Made by a program: the position numbers and the translations under genes
Assembly: GCA_040755725.1 (NCBI GenBank)
Contig: JBFMAI010000040.1
Coordinates: 597,304 to 661,303, forward strand
Origin: JBFMAI01 sp040755725
GTDB lineage: Bacteria; Planctomycetota; Phycisphaerae; UBA1845; Fen-1342
Direction of reading: 5' to 3'
DNA: 64,000 nucleotides
In this document: piece after piece, positions 39,172-46,713 of the stretch
Layout of the letters: every line of letters starts with the position of its first letter
Numbering within the stretch: the first letter of the stretch is position 1
Notes under the pieces: generated by a model
Database searches by the model: none
Told to the model about the DNA's origin: nothing
What the model saw: the letters and a program-made list of their open reading frames with translations, nothing else

Positions 39172-42168
39172 ATGGCGTCGTATCGCGTCGAAGTTCGTCC
39201 GTTGGACGGCGGGGAGTCCGGTGGTTGCGACCGAGCGGTCTTAGCCGCATTGCGAGAAGCCGGACTGGGCGGACTCGAATCGGTGGTCGCGTCGCGGCTG
39301 TTCTTCCTCGACGGCCAGGTCGACGGAGCGGCGGTCCGGCGGGTCGCCAACGTACTCCTTGCCGACCCGGTAACCGAGGTGGCCGAGGTGTTGGGCGAAG
39401 GCGATGCGGTGCGGAACGTGGCGCCCGGCCGGGTGGCTATCGAGGTCCATCCTCGCCCGGGCGTCATGGACCCGGTCGCCGAGAGCACGCTGGCCGAACT
39501 GCGGGCCGAGGGATTGGCCGTGGATGCCGTCCGGACGGCACGACGCTACGTGCTGGCCGGGCTCAACCAGGATGCCGGTATTCGTGAAGCCGTCGGGCGC
39601 GTCCTGGCCAACGACTGCATCGAGGAAGTCGTTGTCGGGTCGGCGGGCGTGCGGCCGTCGCCGAAGCCACCCGTGTTCGAGTTTCAGTTGCGGCACGTGC
39701 GGCTGAGCGGCCTGGACGACGCGGCGTTGGAGCGGCTGTCGCGCGAGGCCCACCTGTTCCTGTCCCGGCGCGAGATGCGGGCGATTCAGCAGTACTACGT
39801 CGCCCGAGGCCGCGAGCCGACGGACCTGGAGCTCGAGACGCTGGCGCAAACGTGGTCGGAACACTGCGTTCACAAAACGCTGCGCAGCGCGGTCGTCTAT
39901 CGCGGGGCGCCGCTGCCGGCGGAGTCGGACCCGTCCGCCGCCGGGAGGCAACCGGAAGACGAGGAGCGCCGCTACGACAACCTGCTGAAGCAGACGGTCA
40001 TGCGCGTCACGGACGAGCTGGTGGCCGCGGGCCGCGGGCCGGAGTGTCTGTCCGTGTTCCGCGACAACGCTGGCGTCATCGCCTTCGACGACCGGTTCGG
40101 CGTCGCGTTCAAGGTGGAGACGCACAATCATCCGTCGGCGATCGAGCCGTACGGCGGGGCGGCGACGGGGGTCGGCGGGGTGATCCGCGACGTGGTCGGC
40201 TGCGGACTGGGGGCCCGGCCGATCGCCAATACGGACGTGTTCTGCGTGGCGCCCGGCGATTGGCCGGCGTCCCGTCTGCCGAAGGGTGTGCTGCATCCGG
40301 CGCGCGTACTGCGCGGCGTGGTGCGCGGCGTCGCGGATTACGGGAACCGCATGGGCATTCCGACGGTCAACGGCGCGGTCGTGTTCGACCCGCGTTACCT
40401 GGGTAATCCGCTGGTCTATTGCGGGTGCCTCGGGCTGGTCCCGCGGGACCGCATCGCCAAGGCCGCCCACGCCGGCGACGCGATCGTCCTCGTCGGCGGT
40501 CGCACCGGTCGTGACGGCATCCACGGCGCGACGTTTTCGTCGGCCGAGTTGACCGACACGCACGCCGACGAGTTCTCACACGCGGTCCAGATCGGCAACG
40601 CCATCACCGAGAAGCGCGTCGTGGACACGTTGCTCCAGGCGCGGGATGCGCCGGAGGGCTGCCTGTACAACGCAATCACGGATTGCGGCGCCGGGGGGCT
40701 GAGCAGCGCGGTGGGTGAGATGGGGGCCGAGGTCGGCGCCGTGGTCGATCTCGACCGCGTACCCCTCAAATACGCCGGCCTGCGCTATGACGAAATCTGG
40801 ATCAGCGAGGCCCAGGAGCGCATGGTGGTCGCCGTGCCGCCGAAGCACCTGCCGCGGTTTCTACAGATCGTGCGGGCCGAGGACGTCGAAGCGACGGTCA
40901 TCGGCGAATTCGGGTGCCGCGCGGCGAGTGGGCAGCCGCGCGTGCTGCTGCGATTCGAGGGGCACGTCGTTGGCGAGCTGGACATGGAGTTCCTGCACCA
41001 CGGCGTGCCCAAGGAGGAGCGCCGGGCGGAGTGGCGGCCGACGGAGGGTATCGCCCAGGTTCTCCGCGAGCCGCCGCTCGAGCTGGCCGAAGCCCTCGAC
41101 CGCTTGCCCGCCGAGCTGGCCCGCCCGACGGTCGCGTCGAAGGCCTGGATCATTCGGCAATACGATCACGAGGTGCAGGGGGGCAGCGCGGTGAAGCCGC
41201 TGCTCGGGCCGGGGCGCGGTCCCGGTGACGCGGCGGTCCTGCGACCGCGGCTGGAATCCCCGCGCGGCATCGCCGTGGGATGCGGCCTGGCCCCGCACCT
41301 GTCGGACGTGGACCCCTACTGGATGGCGGCGGCGGCGATCGACGAAGCCGTACGCAACATCGTGAGCGTGGGCGGCGACCCGACCCGTACGGCCCTGCTC
41401 GACAACTTCTGCTGGGGGCGGACCGACGACCCACGGCAGCTCGGCGGCCTGGTCCGCGCGTGTCAGGCGTGCTACGACGTGGCCCGGGCGTACGGCATGC
41501 CGTTCATTTCCGGCAAGGATTCGTTGAACAACGAGTTCGCGCTGGACCCCGTGGACATCGGGCCCCTGCTCGCGACGCTGGCCGAACGGGCGGCGGGCGG
41601 CGACGTGGAAGCCCGTCGATTGCGGGCGATCCTGCCGACGCTCCGGGAGCGCGTCACGACCACCGGGCGGCTGGCCATACCGCCGACGCTCCTGATCAGT
41701 GCGTTGAGCCTGATCGACGATGTGCGGCACTGCGTGACGAGTGATTTGAAGCGACCAGGGGACCAGTTGCTGCTGGTCGGCGGCCTGCCGCAGATCGGCT
41801 TCGCACCCGCCGTCGCGGCCACGGTCCACCACACCGTGGCCGAACTGATCCGCCAGGGGCGCGTAACGGCGTGTCACGACGTGGCCGACGGCGGCTGGTT
41901 GGTCGCGGTGGCCGAGATGGTCATCGGCGGCCATTGCGGCGTGGAGCTGGCACCGGGCACGATGCCGCCGACGGGTCCGTTCGAGGAGTGCTGCGCCGGT
42001 TATGCGCTCGCGACGGCCGACGCCGCGCGCGTGACGACGGTTCTGCGCGATCGACAGCTTCCCTGCGCCGTGCTGGGCACCGTCGTGGCCGACGAACGCC
42101 TCATCGGCGCGGGTCGCGAATGGCCCGTCGCCACGCTGCGTGCCGCGTGGACCGGCATCCCGGAGTAA
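39172..42168 (+). CDS. purL: Phosphoribosylformylglycinamidine synthase, PurS-PurS-PurL fusion
   Basis: 998 residues. Makes FGAM from FGAR, ATP and ammonia. Residues 1-80 and 81-165 are two PurS-like units: the second is clear (IEVHPRPGVMDPVAESTL, LANDCIEEVVVG), the first more diverged. The PurL core follows with TWSEHCVHKTL, FKVETHNHPSAIEPYGGAAT, YNAITDCGAGG, the second half beginning WIIRQYDHEVQGGSAVKP, and FISGKDSLNNE. The glutaminase domain (PurQ) is absent, so a separate PurQ must exist elsewhere. In most small-PurL bacteria PurS is a separate protein working as a dimer; here two copies are tethered. Confidence 0.95.
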   Translation: MASYRVEVRPLDGGESGGCDRAVLAALREAGLGGLESVVASRLFFLDGQVDGAAVRRVANVLLADPVTEVAEVLGEGDAVRNVAPGRVAIEVHPRPGVMDPVAESTLAELRAEGLAVDAVRTARRYVLAGLNQDAGIREAVGRVLANDCIEEVVVGSAGVRPSPKPPVFEFQLRHVRLSGLDDAALERLSREAHLFLSRREMRAIQQYYVARGREPTDLELETLAQTWSEHCVHKTLRSAVVYRGAPLPAESDPSAAGRQPEDEERRYDNLLKQTVMRVTDELVAAGRGPECLSVFRDNAGVIAFDDRFGVAFKVETHNHPSAIEPYGGAATGVGGVIRDVVGCGLGARPIANTDVFCVAPGDWPASRLPKGVLHPARVLRGVVRGVADYGNRMGIPTVNGAVVFDPRYLGNPLVYCGCLGLVPRDRIAKAAHAGDAIVLVGGRTGRDGIHGATFSSAELTDTHADEFSHAVQIGNAITEKRVVDTLLQARDAPEGCLYNAITDCGAGGLSSAVGEMGAEVGAVVDLDRVPLKYAGLRYDEIWISEAQERMVVAVPPKHLPRFLQIVRAEDVEATVIGEFGCRAASGQPRVLLRFEGHVVGELDMEFLHHGVPKEERRAEWRPTEGIAQVLREPPLELAEALDRLPAELARPTVASKAWIIRQYDHEVQGGSAVKPLLGPGRGPGDAAVLRPRLESPRGIAVGCGLAPHLSDVDPYWMAAAAIDEAVRNIVSVGGDPTRTALLDNFCWGRTDDPRQLGGLVRACQACYDVARAYGMPFISGKDSLNNEFALDPVDIGPLLATLAERAAGGDVEARRLRAILPTLRERVTTTGRLAIPPTLLISALSLIDDVRHCVTSDLKRPGDQLLLVGGLPQIGFAPAVAATVHHTVAELIRQGRVTACHDVADGGWLVAVAEMVIGGHCGVELAPGTMPPTGPFEECCAGYALATADAARVTTVLRDRQLPCAVLGTVVADERLIGAGREWPVATLRAAWTGIPE

Positions 42169-42189
42169 CCCGCGCGTCAACCGCGCGTT

Positions 42190-42363
42190 TCACTCCGCGG
42201 GGGGGCGTTCGCCGGCCGGCGGCGAGTCGCCTGGCGGAACGGGCGGCGGGCCGACACGCCGGCTACGGGCCTCGGCGATGATCCAGGCGATCACCGCCGC
42301 CCACAGTATCGCCGTCAGGACTACGCCGCCGGCCACCCACGCGATGTCGGATAGTCCGGGCAT
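42190..42363 (-). CDS. 57-residue single-pass membrane protein
   Basis: ATG at 42363, stop at 42190, in the gap between purL and the next plus-strand gene. A hydrophobic helix (VAGGVVLTAILWAAVIAWII, about 10-29) is followed by EARSRR, which fits an N-out, C-in helix, then a Pro-rich tail (GPPPVPPGDSPP). No strong ribosome site. No family recognised. The clean helix with positive end and the tidy size argue for a real gene. Confidence 0.5.
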   Translation of the reverse strand: MPGLSDIAWVAGGVVLTAILWAAVIAWIIAEARSRRVGPPPVPPGDSPPAGERPPAE

Positions 42364-42470
42364 GTCGCCGCCGTTCCCGGCGTCGCCGTCGCTACTCGCG
42401 GTCGGGACGCCGCTATAGAATGGCCGCGCGCCGCGCGGACGACAAGTGTGGTCGGATCCGGAGACCGAGG

Positions 42471-42983
42471 ATGCCGCAGGCCGCGAAATACGCCGAGGAC
42501 GCCACGCCCAGCGAGCAGGTGGCCCGCCGGACGCTGAGTATGCGTCGTCGCCGCGTGTGGCGCAGCGTGGGGCTCGTGGTGTTGTTGACGCTCGCGATGG
42601 TGATTCTGTCGGTGATGAACCGCGACCAGCAGTCCATTGACGCGTGCCGCGAGCGCATGACGTTCGCGGTGGGCGAGTTCCAACGCCAGCTTGATGAGCG
42701 TGGCATCAGCCCCTCGGCCCTGCCGCTACCGGAGGGAGACGCGGACGCACGCGAGCGGTTTCGCGGGCACGTCCTGTACAACGTGCTGTACACGGGGTCG
42801 TCGCGCACCGAAGTGGGGGTCTGCTGTTGTCAGGAGCCGCACGACCGGCTCTTCATGCCGCCCGGACGGCACGTCATCATCTTCGACGTGCGCCAGCGGC
42901 GTTACGAATTGCGCTGGATGACGGAGGAGGAGTTCGTGCGGCGGGCGGACGTGCTGGGGCTGCGCGTTCGTCTGACGCCGTAG
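42471..42983 (+). CDS. Membrane-anchored hypothetical protein
   Basis: 170 residues from the ATG at 42471, with GGAG seven bases upstream. An Arg-rich stretch (RRRRVWR) precedes one TM helix (SVGLVVLLTLAMVILSV). The outside part holds a CCCQEPHDRLFMPPGRH block with three Cys in a row. Function unknown. It precedes mtnA by 41 bp on the same strand. Confidence 0.6.
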   Translation: MPQAAKYAEDATPSEQVARRTLSMRRRRVWRSVGLVVLLTLAMVILSVMNRDQQSIDACRERMTFAVGEFQRQLDERGISPSALPLPEGDADARERFRGHVLYNVLYTGSSRTEVGVCCCQEPHDRLFMPPGRHVIIFDVRQRRYELRWMTEEEFVRRADVLGLRVRLTP

Positions 42984-43024
42984 GCCGAGCCGTTCGCCGC
43001 CGAGATGCGGTGTCTGCCCGTTCG

Positions 43025-44131
43025 ATGAGCACAGTGCGTCGTAACGCGGAGGCGGGGGCCGCCGGCATGGTCGCCGGTCTGCCCCCCACGTTGGAGTGGG
43101 TGGGGGCAGCCGACGGGGTCGTGCGACTCATCGATCAGACGAAGCTGCCGGAGCGGTTGGAAACCCGGGACTGCGCGACGGCGGAGGCGATCTGGGAGGC
43201 CATTCGCACGCTGCGGGTGCGCGGAGCGCCGGCAATCGGCGTGGCGGGAGCGTACGGCTTGTGCCTGGGCACACGGGCGGCGCGGGACGCGTCGCGGGCC
43301 GCGTTTCTGAGCCGGGTGCGCGAGGTCGGTCGCTACTTGAGCGAATGCCGGCCGACGGCGGTCAATCTGGGTTGGGCGATTCAGCGTGTGACGCAGGTTG
43401 CAGAGCAGTCCGCCCAGGAGCGAACGTCCGATATCTGGGCCGCGATGCTCTCCGAAGCGCACGCTCTGGCCCGCGAGGATGCCGAAGTCTGTTGGCGGAT
43501 CGGCGAGAACGGCGCCCACCTGGTTTCCGCTGGCGCGGGCGTGCTGACGCACTGTAACGCCGGGGCCCTCGCCACCGTGGCGCACGGGACGGCGCTGTCA
43601 ATCCTCTATGCCGCGTGGAGACGGGGCCGGCGATTCCAGGTATACGCCGACGAGACCCGGCCGCTACTCCAAGGAGCCCGGCTGACGGCATGGGAGCTTC
43701 AGGCGGCGGGGCTCGACGTATCGGTTGTTTGCGATGGGGCGGCGGCGAGCCTGATGCAAGCGGGCCGGATTCAGCTCGTCGTGGTCGGGGCGGACCGGAT
43801 CGCAGCGAACGGCGACGTCGCCAACAAGATCGGCACGTACGGGGCGGCCGTGGCGGCCCGACACCACGGCATCCCGTTCTATGTCGCGGCCCCCTTGAGC
43901 ACATTTGATCTGTCGCTGGCCTCCGGGAAGGACATCCCGATTGAGCAGCGGCCGGAGGACGAGGTGCGGGTCGTGGGTGGACGGGTGGTCGTCCCGGCGG
44001 GGGTTCGTTGCCTGAACCCGGCGTTTGACGTAACGCCGGCGAGCCTAGTGACGGCCATCGTGACGGAGCAAGGGCTGGCGCAACCGGTTACAGAAGAGAA
44101 CATTCGCCGGTTTTTCCAGCTTCCCGGGTAA
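43025..44131 (+). CDS. mtnA: S-methyl-5-thioribose-1-phosphate isomerase
   Basis: 368 residues from the ATG at 43025. Turns methylthioribose-1-P into methylthioribulose-1-P in methionine salvage. Seen: RVRGAPAIGVAGAYG, THCNAGALATVAHGTAL with the active-site Cys, ADETRPLLQGARLTAWEL, VVVGADRIAANGDVANKIGTY with the catalytic Asp, and FDLSLASGKDIPIEQR. The eIF2B-like fold is complete. It is functionally tied to mtnP at 58 kb. The start has no clear ribosome site. Confidence 0.93.
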   Translation: MSTVRRNAEAGAAGMVAGLPPTLEWVGAADGVVRLIDQTKLPERLETRDCATAEAIWEAIRTLRVRGAPAIGVAGAYGLCLGTRAARDASRAAFLSRVREVGRYLSECRPTAVNLGWAIQRVTQVAEQSAQERTSDIWAAMLSEAHALAREDAEVCWRIGENGAHLVSAGAGVLTHCNAGALATVAHGTALSILYAAWRRGRRFQVYADETRPLLQGARLTAWELQAAGLDVSVVCDGAAASLMQAGRIQLVVVGADRIAANGDVANKIGTYGAAVAARHHGIPFYVAAPLSTFDLSLASGKDIPIEQRPEDEVRVVGGRVVVPAGVRCLNPAFDVTPASLVTAIVTEQGLAQPVTEENIRRFFQLPG

Positions 44132-44324
44132 GACCCCTTGCCGCAGGGGCCGATTCCGGTCCTAATAGTCACTTGGCGCGGTCGAGCCAGGAGCCGAAGC
44201 TCGTGGCCTGTGAGGGCGGATCGCCCGGAACCGGCCGGCGGACCGCAGTGGGGCGGTTGGCCGGCGGGGCCGTTGGGTGGTCGCCCCGGAAGGAGCCGCC
44301 GACCGGGCGCATTGGAGGCCTGCC

Positions 44325-44447
44325 ATGGGAAAGCCGTCGCGGATCAAGGTTCTACTGCTGCTGGTGAGCGGCACGACGCTGGCGCTGGGGTTCAACGGGT
44401 GCCTGGAGACCGCTCTCCAGCGAATTTTGGTCGGCGTGGTCGTGTAG
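44325..44447 (+). CDS. 40-residue lipoprotein-like micropeptide 1
   Basis: ATG at 44325 with GGAGG six bases upstream. Lys/Arg start, hydrophobic core (VLLLLVSGTTLALG), then FNGC-L and a short amphipathic tail (ETALQRILVGVVV). Shares the layout S/TG..L.L..x-C-L with the next two genes. It would be lipid-anchored or stay in the membrane. No family recognised. Confidence 0.6.
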   Translation: MGKPSRIKVLLLLVSGTTLALGFNGCLETALQRILVGVVV

Positions 44448-44486
44448 GCACCGGGGCGCAAGCAACGGATTGACGGAGACGCACGG

Positions 44487-44618
44487 ATGAAACTCAGAGT
44501 TAAGTCGGCCCTGCTGGGTCTCTGCACGGGGGCTGTCGCGCTGAACACGGGGGCGTGCCTGTTTCGGTTTCTTGGAGACTGGGTAGGCGATCATTTTTGG
44601 ATGAGCCTTATCAGCTAG
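44487..44618 (+). CDS. 43-residue lipoprotein-like micropeptide 2
   Basis: ATG at 44487 with GGAG about nine bases upstream. Start MKLRVKSALLGLCTGAVAL, then NTGAC-L, then FRFLGDWVGDHFW. It matches micropeptide 1 in layout: basic start, hydrophobic core, Cys followed by Leu. 39 bp after it. Confidence 0.6.
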   Translation: MKLRVKSALLGLCTGAVALNTGACLFRFLGDWVGDHFWMSLIS

Positions 44619-44688
44619 AACCCGGCCCGCCGGCCGTGCCCGGCCTGGTTGGGTGGGCGGGTCGCGGACGCCGGCGAAGGAGATGAGC

Positions 44689-44862
44689 ATGACGCGGCGA
44701 GGTCGCTGGCTGGCGCTGTGGATAAGCACCGGGGGGTTATTGCTGGTGAATAGTTGCCTGGGGGCCTTCTGGCGCGGACTGACCGATGGTTGGCCGGCGG
44801 ACAACCGCTGGCTCAGCCTTGCCGTCGACGTGCTGAAGGAGGCCACCATCTACGCCTCATAA
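44689..44862 (+). CDS. 57-residue lipoprotein-like micropeptide 3
   Basis: ATG at 44689, six bases after AAGGAG; an ATG at 44683 is too close. Start TRRGRWLALWISTGGLLL, then VNSC-L, then GAFWRGLTDGWPADNRW and an amphipathic end. Third of the group, ending 21 bp before the ECF sigma gene, so probably co-transcribed with it. Confidence 0.65.
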   Translation: MTRRGRWLALWISTGGLLLVNSCLGAFWRGLTDGWPADNRWLSLAVDVLKEATIYAS

Positions 44863-44883
44863 ACGTCGATTGGTTGTGGCAGC

Positions 44884-45510
44884 ATGTCGGACGCCGGGCC
44901 GGCTGAGCAGTGGGTTGAGGGGGCGCGGGCCGGCGACCGGGTGGCCTTGGCCAAGTTACTGACCACGCTGCACCCGCAATTGCGGGCGCGGGCGGCGGCG
45001 CGGATGAGCGCGGCGCTGCGGGCACGCAGCAGCCCGGAAGACATTCTCCAGGAGGTTTACCTGGAGGTGGCCCACGGGGTCCGGGGGTTTGAGCCGCGCG
45101 GCCGGGGCGCGTTTGCCGCCTGGGTGCAGACCATCCTGGATCACAAGTTGATCGACGCGCATCGGGCCCTGTTTCGGCAGGCGCGCGATGTGGGGCGCGA
45201 GCTGCCTCTCGACGCCGCTCCTGGCAGCTCTTTCGAGCTTTTGTTGGACGTGGTGTACAGCGAGTCCGGCACGCCCAGCCGCGTCGTCCGTCGGCAGGAG
45301 GCACTCGCCGCGCTACTCGCTTGCTTGCCGGAGTTGTCGGAGGACCAGCAACAGGCGATTCGGGGGCGTTTTCTGGAGGGGCGGTCGGTGCGCGAGGTGG
45401 CGGCGCGGCTGAACAAGACCGAGGACGCCGTCGTGGCCCTCTGTCAGCGCGGCTTGGCGAGCCTGCGCGTAGCCATGGACCGGCGGGGGGAGTTCACGCA
45501 CGGCGGCTGA
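44884..45510 (+). CDS. ECF-type RNA polymerase sigma factor
   Basis: 208 residues. Region 2 includes RSSPEDILQEVYLEVAHGV and FAAWVQTILDHKLIDAHR; region 4 includes LPELSEDQQQAIRGRFLEG and VREVAARLNKTEDAVVALCQRGLASLR. Directs transcription at special promoters. The type is common in Planctomycetota. No anti-sigma gene is adjacent; instead three membrane micropeptides sit directly upstream. Convergent with the LysM gene. Confidence 0.88.
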   Translation: MSDAGPAEQWVEGARAGDRVALAKLLTTLHPQLRARAAARMSAALRARSSPEDILQEVYLEVAHGVRGFEPRGRGAFAAWVQTILDHKLIDAHRALFRQARDVGRELPLDAAPGSSFELLLDVVYSESGTPSRVVRRQEALAALLACLPELSEDQQQAIRGRFLEGRSVREVAARLNKTEDAVVALCQRGLASLRVAMDRRGEFTHGG

Positions 45511-45537
45511 CGACCGCAGGCGTGGCGACGGCGACTC

Positions 45538-46623
45538 TCAGCGCGCGCGGGCCGGGGGCGCGGCCGGGGCGTTGCGCTCCGGCAATTGCAGTTTCAGACC
45601 CACGTACAGGATGTCGGGGTTAGGGATCTTGCTCTTATTCAGCTCGTAGATCTCGCGCCACCGCGTGCCGTCGCCGAGCACGTTGCGGGCGATGCTGATC
45701 AACGAATCGCCTTGCTCCACGACGTAAACCGCGCGGGCCGCCGTCGGCGTGCCCGCCCCAGTGGTGGGCGTTGCTGGCGGCGTGGCACGCGACGGTTCGC
45801 GCGGCGTTTCGGTCGGACGCCCCGCCGCGGGGCCAGCGGCGGTGGGCGGCGTCGTTTCCTTTGGCGGGATGACGATGGTCTGGCCGACCAGCAGCCGGTT
45901 CTCGTTGAGCCCGGGGTTGGCCGCCTTGATGCGCGGCCACAGGCTGCCATCGTCGTAGTACTTCATCGCGATGGCCCAAAGGCTGTCGTCCTCCGCGATC
46001 GTGTGTTTCTGGCCGCCCGCGGCCGGCGCGGGAGTCCCGCGCGTGGGCGGAGGAGGAGGAATGAGTGTGGCCGTCGGGGTCTCGCCGCGCGGCGGCAACG
46101 CCACCGCGGGGGCCGCGGGGCGCGGACTCTCGCCTTCGGGCCGGGCCGTCGTGACCGGTGCGGGGCTTCCTGACGGCGGCGTGGACGCACCGGGCGGCGA
46201 CGCGGTGACGAGCGGCGGCAGGTCTGCCGACGGAGTCAACTGCGTCGTCGGCGGGGCTGGGGTCACCTCCGGCTGTGCCGGGCGTGGGGGCGCGTAGGTC
46301 GACGTCCCCGTGGTCAGCGGGCGAGCGGCCGGCGGGATGCTCGGCGCCGCGGTCGTGGGACTGGCCGTTGGCGTGCCGAGGCCGGTCGGACGCTGCGCCA
46401 GTGGCAACGCGGGCCGCGGCTCGCCGGTGCCGGCGGGTGTGACGGCGGGGCGCGGCGGGGTGGCGCGCGCGGGCGCCCCGGCGGCCCGTTCGGCGGGGGC
46501 ATCGACGGGGAGCACGTCGGTGACGTTGCGACTCGACGGGCGTCCCTGCTGCACGAAGAAGAAGACGGCCCCCGCGACGATGATCAGCCCGACGACGATC
46601 CCGATTTTCACTTCCGTGCGCAT
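45538..46623 (-). CDS. Membrane-anchored protein with two LysM domains
   Basis: 361 residues from the ATG at 46623, with GAGGG seven bases upstream. One TM helix (IGIVVGLIIVAGAVFFFV) anchors it; then comes a long Pro/Ala/Thr-rich disordered part, a LysM domain (IAEDDSLWAIAMKYYDDGSL), another linker and a second LysM (VEQGDSLISIARNVLGDGT). LysM binds peptidoglycan or chitin. Such proteins span the periplasm and may tie envelope layers. It follows SecDF after a terminator. Confidence 0.85.
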   Translation of the reverse strand: MRTEVKIGIVVGLIIVAGAVFFFVQQGRPSSRNVTDVLPVDAPAERAAGAPARATPPRPAVTPAGTGEPRPALPLAQRPTGLGTPTASPTTAAPSIPPAARPLTTGTSTYAPPRPAQPEVTPAPPTTQLTPSADLPPLVTASPPGASTPPSGSPAPVTTARPEGESPRPAAPAVALPPRGETPTATLIPPPPPTRGTPAPAAGGQKHTIAEDDSLWAIAMKYYDDGSLWPRIKAANPGLNENRLLVGQTIVIPPKETTPPTAAGPAAGRPTETPREPSRATPPATPTTGAGTPTAARAVYVVEQGDSLISIARNVLGDGTRWREIYELNKSKIPNPDILYVGLKLQLPERNAPAAPPARAR

Positions 46624-46647
46624 CGCCCTGCCCTCACCCAGCAAGAA

Positions 46648-46679
46648 GCCCGACCCGCGCCACCGTGCGCGGATCGGGC
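46648..46679 (-). terminator. Intrinsic terminator after secDF
   Basis: On the minus strand a 13-bp stem (one G-U pair) of GCCCGATCCGCGC with GCGCGGGTCGGGC, six-base loop, then TTCTTGCT. It starts 34 bp after the secDF stop. Confidence 0.65.
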
Positions 46680-46713
46680 CTCAGTATACCACCGGCACGG
46701 GGGCCGCTACAGG

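Noticed and set aside
44132..44324. Riboswitch upstream of the micropeptides
   Set aside because: GC-rich and foldable, but no conserved core of a known riboswitch class could be recognised.
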